This document shows, piece by piece, positions 18,018 to 28,100 of a stretch of 64,000 nucleotides of DNA. The position numbers were made by a program, and so were the translations under genes. Under the pieces are notes generated by a model. That model did no database searches and was not told the DNA's origin. It saw only the letters and a list, made by a program, of their open reading frames with translations. Source of the stretch: Pedobacter endophyticus. GTDB taxonomy: Bacteria; Bacteroidota; Bacteroidia; Sphingobacteriales; Sphingobacteriaceae. Each line of letters starts with the position of its first letter. The first letter of the stretch is position 1. The DNA is taken from positions 558,001-622,000 of the forward strand of contig NZ_CP064939.1 of NCBI RefSeq assembly GCF_015679185.1. The letters run 5' to 3'.

Positions 18018-18914
18018 TTAGGGATATTTAGCAGATATTTGTGATGAATGGCAAAAATTTGAGGCCAGTCGTTCCTTAAATTCGTTAGCATAAGAGCGTG
18101 AAACAGGCACCTGTGGCAAATCGGGATGTAATGTTAACTGGTAGCCCGCTGCATTTCCATCTACCTGTAATATTGAATTCAAATTAATGATAAATGCTCT
18201 GTGGCAACGGAACAAGATGAGGTTTTCCTTATTGTTTGTTTCTACCTGCGCCAAAGTGCAGCGGATGTTGTGTTGCTTAAGTTGATTGCCCACGCCTTCT
18301 ATGCAATGAACAGTGACATAATTGCCGTGCGCTTCCATAAACAGAAAACCAACTATTCGTAGGCTATCAAACGATTTCGTTAAATATAATTCGCCGCTTA
18401 GGGTAACATCGTTGTTCGGCAAGTTGTTGTTTATTAATATGGCCTGGCGTATGTACTTACGAAAATGGAAAATGTGTTTTACTGAAGTGGCCAGCAAATA
18501 AGGAATGATACCCGTAATACAGACCGTCCACCATGTAAAAGCATAACTCCGTTGCGGCAATCCCCAATAATGGCCGAAAAAGTGTCTTGCCAGCCAAATA
18601 AACGCTGATACAACAGTGAACTGATAAATGATCAAAAGCAGCTCTTTCCCGAGGCTCCAGTTTTTTTCGTCAAAGAAATGTGGAAACAACCAAAACCACA
18701 GGTAAAGTAGCAATAAGCCCAAAAATGTAGCGCCGGACGAAACGAGCGCTGCGATAAATAATTGTGCATCTGCTATAAAAGCCCAGTCAAATGGCCTAAA
18801 AATATACAGGATAAAAAAAACCAGTATGCTGATGATCGAAATGACACGCAAATAGGCAATCGGGTTAGTGTGTGCGGGGTGATGTTGATTGAAGAACGCA
18901 GTGATTTTGTGCAT
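18018..18914 (-). CDS. Membrane-anchored LytTR-domain transcriptional regulator (copy 1)
   Basis: 298 residues from the ATG at 18914; a frame start at 18932 exists, but this start gives an N-terminus collinear with the paralogue at 19443 (HPAHTNPIAYLR against HPAHDNPVGYLK). Four hydrophobic segments lie at about residues 22-165. Residues about 180-290 are a LytTR DNA-binding domain: FLFMEAHGNYVTVH, FRCHRAFIINLNSI and QVPVSRSYANEF are the canonical motifs. LytTR domains bind direct repeats upstream of target genes. Because the protein has no receiver domain, the membrane part is likely the sensor. The adjacent paralogue and the divergent 11-kb surface operon suggest, but do not prove, that it controls that operon. 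Confidence 0.85.
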   Translation of the reverse strand: MHKITAFFNQHHPAHTNPIAYLRVISIISILVFFILYIFRPFDWAFIADAQLFIAALVSSGATFLGLLLLYLWFWLFPHFFDEKNWSLGKELLLIIYQFTVVSAFIWLARHFFGHYWGLPQRSYAFTWWTVCITGIIPYLLATSVKHIFHFRKYIRQAILINNNLPNNDVTLSGELYLTKSFDSLRIVGFLFMEAHGNYVTVHCIEGVGNQLKQHNIRCTLAQVETNNKENLILFRCHRAFIINLNSILQVDGNAAGYQLTLHPDLPQVPVSRSYANEFKERLASNFCHSSQISAKYP

Positions 18915-19442
18915 AAAAAAAGCTAGATCCATTTAACCCAATTAATGAGCCTACATTTACAAAAAGAGCTTTCGCAATAAAATATAAAGAGAGCCCCCTC
19001 GCTACCTAAAGTGGCGCAGTAATTGGTTGTCAGTTAATAAATTTGATAATTGTAGGGACCGAACCACCGTTAATGATCAGTAAATTTTGGCCTTAGTTAC
19101 TATACTGCATTGAAACGGCGAGTTCACGTATAATATAGCTATTTTTTTTTATATTTTCAAAGTTTGAAACGTTTACCAGAGAAATCCGCTCAAAAACAAG
19201 GCTACCGTATAAATAAATTAACCTTCGAAATATTATAAATCACGGCAACGAGTTAAAATCTTCATGTTTTTCGTGCTTCGGTAGCAAATACAAATGCATA
19301 GTTTTGGGGTTAGCGTAAACAGAACAGAAAAAAGTTAACGAAGAAAAGCGCAATTCCCCTGCAATACTTCTACGGCATTTGGTAACGCAAATAAATGTTT
19401 TAATTAGGAATGGCTTTTAACAATTGCATAATGTTATGAGGC
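18915..19442. other. Intergenic region between the two LytTR genes
   Basis: 528 bp without a gene, AT-rich with scattered T runs. It contains the upstream region of copy 1 and the region downstream of copy 2. No terminator with a clear stem was found, and no direct repeat long enough to propose as a LytTR operator was recognised. Confidence 0.45.
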
Positions 19443-20303
19443 CTATTCGCTCGGTTCGGCCAATTTTGTTTTCAGCAATGGAACTTTTGCCCTCGAAACT
19501 GGTATTTGTGTTAAATCATCTCCTAAAGTAACGAGGTATCCGGCGGCATTACCTGCTATTTGATTGATGTGTGCCAAATTAATTAAGAACATTCGATGGC
19601 AACGAAACAGGTTTGTAAAGCTCGAGTTATCGGCTTCAAATTGCTTCAGCGTAAGCCTTACGGTGTAGTTGAGTAATGTATTTGAGCGGCTAACATGGAT
19701 TTTCAGATAGTTGCCATCCGATTCAGCAAAAAGAAATTCATTAAAGTTTACTGGTGGCAACAAATGCGGAATATGGAGCCGCTGCTCGGCTACAGAAGCC
19801 TTGTGTTCAGTTACCTGCTGCTGCATAAGTTCAGCATCCTTCACATGTTTCTTAAGTAAGTAAACATGCTTAATTGAGGTAGCTACAAAATAAGGCAAAA
19901 TCCCCCCCTTGGCAACCATAAACCACGTAGTCCAATAGCTCTGGCCCCCTGGCTTCCAGCCACCCAAATATCGCGTCAACAACCAAACTGTAAATGCAAT
20001 GGTGGTAAACTGATAGCAAATTATTAACAATTCTTTACCCAGGGTCCAGGTTTTTGCCTCAAATATGCGCGGAAAGGCAATAATCCAGATCAAACAAATC
20101 AACATCGTAACATAAGCAGTACCGGCATAAAGTAGCGCCATTACAAATATTCGATCCTCTTGAAGGTGGTGGAAGTTAAAGGGTTTAAATACCCACAAAA
20201 TTGCAAACAGCACGATGCCGATGATGGTAATTGTTTTTAAATAACCAACCGGATTATCATGGGCAGGGTGAGTTTCGTTTAGTAGCTTGATAAGCCTTCG
20301 CAT
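19443..20303 (-). CDS. Membrane-anchored LytTR-domain transcriptional regulator (copy 2)
   Basis: 286 residues, paralogous along its length to the gene at 18018. Four transmembrane segments lie in residues about 18-150 (TITIIGIVLFAILWVFKPF, then WTLGKELLIICYQFTTIAF, GGILPYFVATSIKHVYLLKK). Residues about 175-280 are the LytTR domain with FLFAESDGNYLKIHV, FRCHRMFLINLAHI and TQIPVSRAKVP. The GKELL-I-YQFT and LPY-VATS-KH motifs are shared with copy 1, so the membrane domain is conserved and probably functional. It is divergent from the barrel gene at 20468 across 164 bp, the natural place for its operator. Confidence 0.87.
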   Translation of the reverse strand: MRRLIKLLNETHPAHDNPVGYLKTITIIGIVLFAILWVFKPFNFHHLQEDRIFVMALLYAGTAYVTMLICLIWIIAFPRIFEAKTWTLGKELLIICYQFTTIAFTVWLLTRYLGGWKPGGQSYWTTWFMVAKGGILPYFVATSIKHVYLLKKHVKDAELMQQQVTEHKASVAEQRLHIPHLLPPVNFNEFLFAESDGNYLKIHVSRSNTLLNYTVRLTLKQFEADNSSFTNLFRCHRMFLINLAHINQIAGNAAGYLVTLGDDLTQIPVSRAKVPLLKTKLAEPSE

Positions 20304-20467
20304 GGTTCAAAAATAAACTAAATCGATGTTTTAACCAATAAATCTAGTATTTGAATTCATTCCGTTTAAGCTGGCAATGTAATTTCTGTCGGCTATTTAC
20401 AGGTCGGTTTCTTCCATTTTTATTTACTTGCCAGCCAAGTATTAAAGAAAATTAACCAAATCGAGGC

Positions 20468-22171
20468 GTGAAAAAAAACATTACCATTATACAAATATTT
20501 TTATTTATTCTGGCTCATCATTTAGCTAAAGGACAGGATTTGGAGCGCCTGCCAGATCAAAAACCGATCACTTTTAACGGCTCGCTAACCGTGGGCACCA
20601 ATTTTTATAACTCCTGGGGAATTGCCAACCGCCGGCAACCGTTTTTCTGGAATATTACAGGTGCTCCGGTAGTTACGCTCTATGGCATTACGTTTCCCTT
20701 TTCTTTTGTAATTAGTGAACAAGAGCGGCGGTTTTCGCAACCCTTTAATCAATATGGTGTAAGTCCTTATTATAAGTGGATAACTGTACATGCCGGCTAT
20801 CGGAATGTAAAATTCTCAGATTATACACTAGCTGGCGCTAATTTTTTAGGGGGCGGCGTTGAGCTTAATCCCAAATGGCTTCGTTTCGGTTTTATTTACG
20901 GGCGGTTTAGCCGTGCCGTACAAGAAGACTCCTTAGCAATGGGTTCATTCGGGTACATTAGGCCCACCTATAAACGAATGGGTTATGCTGCTAAATTAGG
21001 CTTTGGCAGTAAAAGCAAATTTGTAGACTTGGTTTTTTTCAAAGCCTGGGATGATGTCACTTCAATTGATTCAGTTTCTTCGAAATCGAAGATAAAGCCC
21101 GAAGAAAACATTGCCATCGGCCTTAAATCGCACCTCGCCTTTTTTAAAAATCGCTTAAACTTCGATCTTGATATTGGCGGAAGCTTCCTTACCAGAGATA
21201 CCCGGCAGGCTTCAATTCTCGATTCGGCAAGCATTCCGCTGGCTAAATTTTTAGATCGTTTTGCAACTGTTAATGCAAGCAGTGGCTTTTACAAGGCCAT
21301 AAATACATCGTTGGGCTACAGCTTTGGCCTCGGCAATGTACGTGGGGTTTATAAGCGGATAGATCCCGGGTACCGTTCGCTGGGTGCTTATTACTTTCAA
21401 AACGATATGGAACAATTTACTATTGCGCCATCGCTTAATTTATGGCAGGGAAAAGTGTCGGTAAACCTTTCATTTGGTGGCGGGCGAGACAACCTAAACG
21501 ATACACGCTACGCAACTACTGTACGCAAAATTTATTCGGCAAACGTAAATATCGTCGCCACCGATCGCTTGAACATCAACCTGGATTATGGAAACTTCGG
21601 AACGAGCCAAAATCAAGGCGTGGGCGATCTGTTTAACGATTCTACAGCCCTAAAAGTGGTAAATGCCAACTATGGTGCCGTAGTAAGTTACCGCATCAGT
21701 CCTAAAAGTGGGCTTTCTCATCAGTTTACGTTAAGCAGCAACTATCAAAACACCAACGATCTTAACCGTTTTACCGAAGCGTACACCAATGCCAATACGT
21801 TTATCGGCTCGTTAAATTATAATTTATCATGGCCTAGCCAAAAAATTAACGCCAGTGCCGGCGTGGCTTATAACAATACAGCGGTTTACAATGGTAAAAT
21901 CATCAATGTTAGCCCAAATTTAAGCCTCACGAAAATGTTTTTGAACAATAAGCTACGTACCACGCTGAGCGAAAGCATCCAGTTTAGAAAAAGCGAGGGC
22001 CAGGGAGACGGCTTAACATCAAACACCTCAATAGCTGCTGGCTATACTTTTAAAAGACACACCGTCTCTCTTAACAGCGGCTACCTCACCAACCGCTATA
22101 AGGCGGGCATTGGGCCCTACCCCAATTTCTCTGAATTTAGAACCAACTTAAGTTACTCGATACGCTTCTAG
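20468..22171 (+). CDS. Outer-membrane beta-barrel protein, first gene of a surface operon
   Basis: 567 residues. The start is GTG at 20468: an in-frame TAA at 20453-20455 blocks any earlier start, and the GTG is directly followed by the signal peptide KKNITIIQIFLFILAHHLAKG. The mature part is a series of alternating strands rich in aromatic and small residues (FNGSLTVGTNFYNSWG, FLGGGVELNPKWLRFGFIYG, ANYGAVVSYRIS) ending in TNLSYSIRF, the terminal-Phe beta-barrel pattern. I do not recognise a named family. Only 2 bp separate its stop from the next gene, so it is translationally close to the 2381-residue protein, for which it may be the outer-membrane partner (inference). Confidence 0.8.
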   Translation: MKKNITIIQIFLFILAHHLAKGQDLERLPDQKPITFNGSLTVGTNFYNSWGIANRRQPFFWNITGAPVVTLYGITFPFSFVISEQERRFSQPFNQYGVSPYYKWITVHAGYRNVKFSDYTLAGANFLGGGVELNPKWLRFGFIYGRFSRAVQEDSLAMGSFGYIRPTYKRMGYAAKLGFGSKSKFVDLVFFKAWDDVTSIDSVSSKSKIKPEENIAIGLKSHLAFFKNRLNFDLDIGGSFLTRDTRQASILDSASIPLAKFLDRFATVNASSGFYKAINTSLGYSFGLGNVRGVYKRIDPGYRSLGAYYFQNDMEQFTIAPSLNLWQGKVSVNLSFGGGRDNLNDTRYATTVRKIYSANVNIVATDRLNINLDYGNFGTSQNQGVGDLFNDSTALKVVNANYGAVVSYRISPKSGLSHQFTLSSNYQNTNDLNRFTEAYTNANTFIGSLNYNLSWPSQKINASAGVAYNNTAVYNGKIINVSPNLSLTKMFLNNKLRTTLSESIQFRKSEGQGDGLTSNTSIAAGYTFKRHTVSLNSGYLTNRYKAGIGPYPNFSEFRTNLSYSIRF

Positions 22172-22173
22172 CC

Positions 22174-25100
22174 ATGAAAAAAATAAAATTTATTATCAGT
22201 TTACTGCTTGTACTTTATGCGCCTGTTTTAGTAGCGCAGCAGAACTCATTTGTACAGATAAATACAACGTTGACGGGCGGGCATGAAATTGCTGCGCAAC
22301 TTAACGATTTGAATGGATTAGTAGATCGTACGCTATTGCGGGTAACCAACCAAAGAAACTACCCCGTAACAGTTGTGCTGGAAGGCAGGTTGACGGGAAG
22401 TGCGCTCACCGTACAAACAAAACGTAGCAGCACCACGCCCTCAAATTATATTAACCTCGGCCCTAACGCCACAGAGGTATTTACAGGCGATCGTTTACGC
22501 TCCATTTATAGTTTCGATAATGTAGAAATTATTGAAGGTGGGCGAAGTGTTCCTCCCTCAAATTACTTTTCGGTGGCCGATGGTAGCGGACGTATTCCCG
22601 AAGGTGCCTACGAGTTATGCTTTGAGGCTTTTGAGGTAGATCCTCAAATAAATATGCCCAATTACCAAAACCCCGTTAATACAGATGCCAATCAATGTGC
22701 TACTATTTTGGCACGAACGTATGAACCTCCCCTGTTGCAAAGTATAAATACCGTGAGCAGTATTTTAGATGCCTCAACACAAATAAAATTAAAGCCAAGC
22801 GCAGACGGGTCACTTTTGCTTCGTTGGCAGGCACCTGCGGGTTTGCCTCCAGGGAAAAACATTGAGTATACGGTGTTAATGGCGGAGCTTTTGCCGAACG
22901 ACCATCGCGACCCTAACCAGGTAATGCAGGCCATCAACATTCCGGGCGAACCATTGGCTTTTTATCGTTATAGCTTTCCCGATGCCGCCCGAGTGGTAAC
23001 CCACCAAATTATGCCTGTGGGCTTTGTTTCTCCACTTCAGGTGGGCAATACCTATGCCTTACAAATTATTGCCAAATCAACAGACCCTTTTAACCCCCTG
23101 CCTATTCAAAACAATGGCCAAAGCCCTGTTTACGCATTTGTTTGGGGCGAGCAAGCTTCCTCACAAGCACTTGAGCTCAAGTCTTACCCATCAAACACCG
23201 CCTATATGCCTTTCAGGGGGATGCCTGTAATTGTGGTATATTCGCCATATAGCGATGATTATCGCAAAGCGAGAGCACAATTTGAGATCACAAACAGCAC
23301 AACTGGCGAAACTGTTTTAAATGAAGGGGTGAACAACTGGCCTTTTGGCCCGCTTATCGCTCAGCGAAATGCCACCGGCAACCTGTCGATGACGCAAGAG
23401 CAAGCGCAGCATCTGCCAATAAGCCCATCTACATCTAAACCAGATAGATACCGCTATTTTGATTTCGAAGACCGTGGGGTTACACATCACTGGAATGCGC
23501 AACTTAGCTTAGAAGATGCTGGCGGACGAAGCCTTTCGCAGCGCATAAATGGTGAGTTTATTGCGGGTATGGGAACTCCGGTACTCAATAATCCCAGAAA
23601 CAATAGTACTCAAAAAGCCGGCACGATAGCATTTGACTTTAAAACGGCGGATCCACCTAAAATGCAAACCCTTTCGCCGTTTGATGTTGTTCAGGCGAGC
23701 CGTACATCTGGCGAAGGAAGCTTTAACATCAGTATTTTAGAAAAAGGTGTATTGGAGGTTTCAAAATCACAAACATTTGAAGAGGTATTAAACCATTATG
23801 AGTTTATGCTAGATAAGCAGTTCTTATCTTCAACTGCTAATAATGAAAAAGTTGACTGGAATACTGTGTTAGCCGAAGTGTACCGCAATGAGCGGGTACA
23901 GTTTAAAATTTTGGATACTGGCACCTATTACTGGCGTGTGCGTTGGCTTATGTATCCAAAAGGAACGTGGAAAGGAAAAGAATACCATCAGAGCCCAACC
24001 TGGAAATTTACAGTTGGCCCTAATCCTGACGGCGAACAGATAGCAGCAAGCACACCGCCAATTGGAAATGCCTGCGAGTTAAATTGCCAGCAAGTTTGGA
24101 ATTATGAAAGTACAACGCCAACAGCCATTGCCGTAAACGTTGGCGAACAGGTAAATGTAGGTTTGTTTACCATGGAGATAACCGAAATTTCTACCAGCAA
24201 CGCAACAACTTATAGTGGCAAGGGCGTTATTACAAATTTTGGGTTCATTGTTAATCGGGTATTGGTTAATTTTACCAACATCAAGGTAGCCAACAGCACA
24301 ACCGGCAAGCGGATTTTCAGTGGCTCGGTAAAAGGGAGTGGCGGCGGACTGGCCTCCAATATCTTCCATATTGCAGGCGCCTCAAAGGTTGGCCCGGCCG
24401 GGTTGGCCGAAATCGGTTCGGGGCCTTCAACCCTATCGGTTCCCTTTGGCTGGGACCAATCCATTCAAGGGCACAAAATTACCGCCCAGATCGATTCAAT
24501 TGGCTTTAGCCCAACCGAGGCACGTGCCAAACTGGTGTTAGGCTACGAAATGCCCGGCGAGTTTGCGGGCCATCCAGTTGTTTTTGCAGGCGAAGCCTGC
24601 ATTGTACCCGGTGGGTTCAGTGAATCGTTCGATATCTATTTAGAAAAGGACCTCGTTATTGGCAATGTAAGTGTTGATAAGCATTCGTTGGTATTTAAAG
24701 GCCGCACACGGGTAGGCGAAGGCGCAGCGAGCGACCCAAGTGAAATAACCAAACTATCTTGGGATTGTCAGGGTTTTAAGTCGCTTAAACTGGCTATGGA
24801 AGTACGTTTCCCACGAGAAACTGTTCTTCCTGAAGACGAGGCAACGGGACAAGTGGAAGCAACGGGCCAGGTAGCCGGGCAACTTTCGCTCTCGTTAGAT
24901 CGGGAAAGGCTTACCAGGGGCGAACAGTGGGGTTTTATTGGAACTATTAATTTCCCAAAATCTTTCCAGTTTAGCTTTTGGCCGGGCTGGGGCTTTAAAG
25001 TTCAAGATGCCGTATTCGATTTCTCTGAGGGCCTCAACGACGCGAGCATGCGGTTCCCCGCAGGCTACGACATGGCGCTGTTGGGCGGTAGCGGTGCTAC

Positions 25101-28100
25101 TGGAGACGAACGTTTGCGCAACACCTGGAAAGGTTTCTACCTAAAAACGATTAAGGTAAGCACACCAAAAGCACTTACCGATGGCGAAGATACCGGCGGC
25201 CCGAGGCGAAGCTTTAATATTACCGATATGCTTATTGATAATAGCGGATTTACCGGCTTTGTAAGCGCCGTAAACATCGCAGAAGCATCCAGCAGCGGCT
25301 GGCGGATCAGCTTAGATACCGTAAGCGTAGGAATTGTGCAAACCCGATCAATTAATGGCCGTTTAGCAGGAAGTTTGGGCGCCCCATTTTTTGAAGAAGA
25401 CAGCCGATTGGATTATTCATCTATGTTGGCGGTGGGTACCGACGGCAAAATAGCCTACAATTTCCAAATAAATGTGCCCGCGGATAAACCACTGAAAATG
25501 AAAATGTGGAAAGCCTCCATGACTTTGGAAAGTTCCTCGTTTTTGCGTTTTAGTTTGAGCAACCAAAACATTTCTGTTGCCCGATTTGAGGGGTTATTTA
25601 ATGGACATATCAGCCTCGATAATACCCGAATTAGCAATGTACCCGGCCTAAACTTAAAAGGAATTAAATTTGAGAAATTTGGTTTCGACACCGAGGATCC
25701 AAACTTCTTTACCTTTGAGAATGTAAGCAAAAAAGACAGCGCTGGTGTAATGGTATTTTCTTTCGCTTCGCCACAGCACAGTGCAGGAGGTTTTCCACTC
25801 AATATCCGAAATATATCGCTTGGTATGGGACAGGAAGATGGAAAGGTTCTCCCAAAGTTGGGCTTCCTTACCGAATTAACGCTTTCCAACATTGGGTTTA
25901 AGGGACGTGCGGGACTAGAAGTTGTTGGCGAAATGACACTATCGCCATCATTTAGCTTCGCCGTTCGAGATGTAAATGTTACAGAGATCGGTATAGAATG
26001 TGAGTTTAGCGGCTTTAAGTTAGTCGGTTCGCTCAATTTCTATCAAGACGATGCCACTTACGGCGATGGTGTTCATGGTAAAATTTCAGCAACACTCCCC
26101 ATGGGTATTGCAGGCCAATTAGAAGCTCGTTTCGGTAGTAAGGGCAATCCGGCAATCAAAGATTCCTATTACAATTACTGGTATGTAGATGGGCTTATCA
26201 AATTTGACCCGGGAGTTACAATTTTTAGTGGTTTTGCCATTTACGGCTTTGGTGGAGGGGCATATCACCACATGACCTTGAATAGAGCACCGCAAGCATC
26301 GGCCGCCCAGGCTACACAATTACCCTCTGATAGCCAATCCTCCGGAAACATATACACCCCTAATAAAGATGCCAGTTTAGGCTTTATGGCTACCGTTTTA
26401 TTGGCCACCCAACCAAAAAAAGAGGTGTTTAACATGGATGTTACCTTACGTGCCGAATTTAGCGAAAGTAACGGGTTAACGCTTATTGAATTTGAGGGTA
26501 ACGGTTATGTAATGAGTGGGCTGAACGAGCGTAACGGCACCCCGCCAGTACGGGCCAACGTGAAGTTTGGATATTATAATATAGAAGGCAACAAACAAGT
26601 TCGAGGCAATTTTGATGTGTTTTTAAATGTGTATGATGTAATAAAAGGTGCTGGAACAACAGACACTGGTGAAAAAGATTGGCTGGTAGGTGCCGAATTG
26701 TTTGCCTGCATAAGTGGAAAAGACGCTGGTAAATGGTGGTTTCACATGGGCAAAGACAGGCCTGTGAATGAACGAGCTGGGCTTTATGTTGATGTAAAAA
26801 TATTTCAAACAGAAGCCAAATCGTATATTATGGTAGGCTACGGCATACCGGCCGATTTACCTCCATTGCCCGAATTTATCACTACCATTTTAAATGGAGG
26901 AGAACAGCCGTTGGATAATGGCTTAACGGAAGGTGATGTTGTGCGGGTACGAAGCACTGCGACCACCCAATCCGGGCAGGGCTTTGCCTTTGGGGCAAGC
27001 TTAGATATAAGGGCAGAATTTTCATTTTTAATGTTTTATGCCAAACTGCGGGGGATGCTGGGCTTTGATGTTAATATTTCGCAAAACAGTACCCGGGTTT
27101 GTGCCGAAAGTGGTAGGCCACCCGGCATAAACGGCTGGTATGCCCAGGGGCAGGCCTATGCGGGCATTGAGGGCGATATCGGCATTAAGATAAATCTCTT
27201 TATCAAAACCTACAGAATTAGCATATTGAAAGCGGCCGCAGCATTGGTTTTAAGAGCTAAACTACCAAACCCCAACTACTTTCAGGGCAGGGCGGCATTT
27301 CAGTACAGCGTACTCGGCGGGCTTGTAGAGGGCCGTTGCAATTTTAATATGGAATTTGGCGACCCATGTACCATTGTAAGCAGTGATCCATTAGCGGGCA
27401 TTGAGTTTATTAGCGATATGCGAACCACTGAAGAAGGCACGCCAACCAATGTGTTTACCGATGTACAAACGGCCTTTAACTTTCCGATGGATAAGGTAAT
27501 AGAAATTGAGGAAGAGGCTACCGAAGGTTATGTAATTAGAAGGTTTAAGCCTTATGTTTATGCACACATCCTGAAAAAAGCCGATACCTCGAGATTAACA
27601 CCGGTTGAGACAATAACACCCGAAGACGGCTATACATCTACTCTACAAACTACAGAGGCCCTGGAGCCACTTAGCAATTACAAAGCCTACGTTGAAGTTA
27701 GGGTAAAAGAATATGCTGCCAATGGCAGCCAACACGATCTGGTGGTAAACGGGCAAATAGCTAACGAAACCCGCGAACTAGAATTTAAGACCGGAGAACG
27801 ACCCAGCCATATTGTGCCCGAAAACTTAATAGCTACGTACCCAATTGTTCGTCAACCAAATTTCTTGCAAAACGAAGGAAAAAACCCCAAACTTGGCAGC
27901 CGTGCGGGTAAGGGTCATGTGTTAATCAAGAAACAAGATTACTTGTTCCAAACAGAGAGCAAGGTAAAGACTGGTGCAGACTTTTCTAGCCCATATGTGC
28001 ATAGCTTTTTGGCTAGATTTATTCCCGTAAACGGAGGCCAAACACGCGAAACGCCAATTGAATATAATACTGTGGCAGATTTGGTGAGCTTTAAGATACC

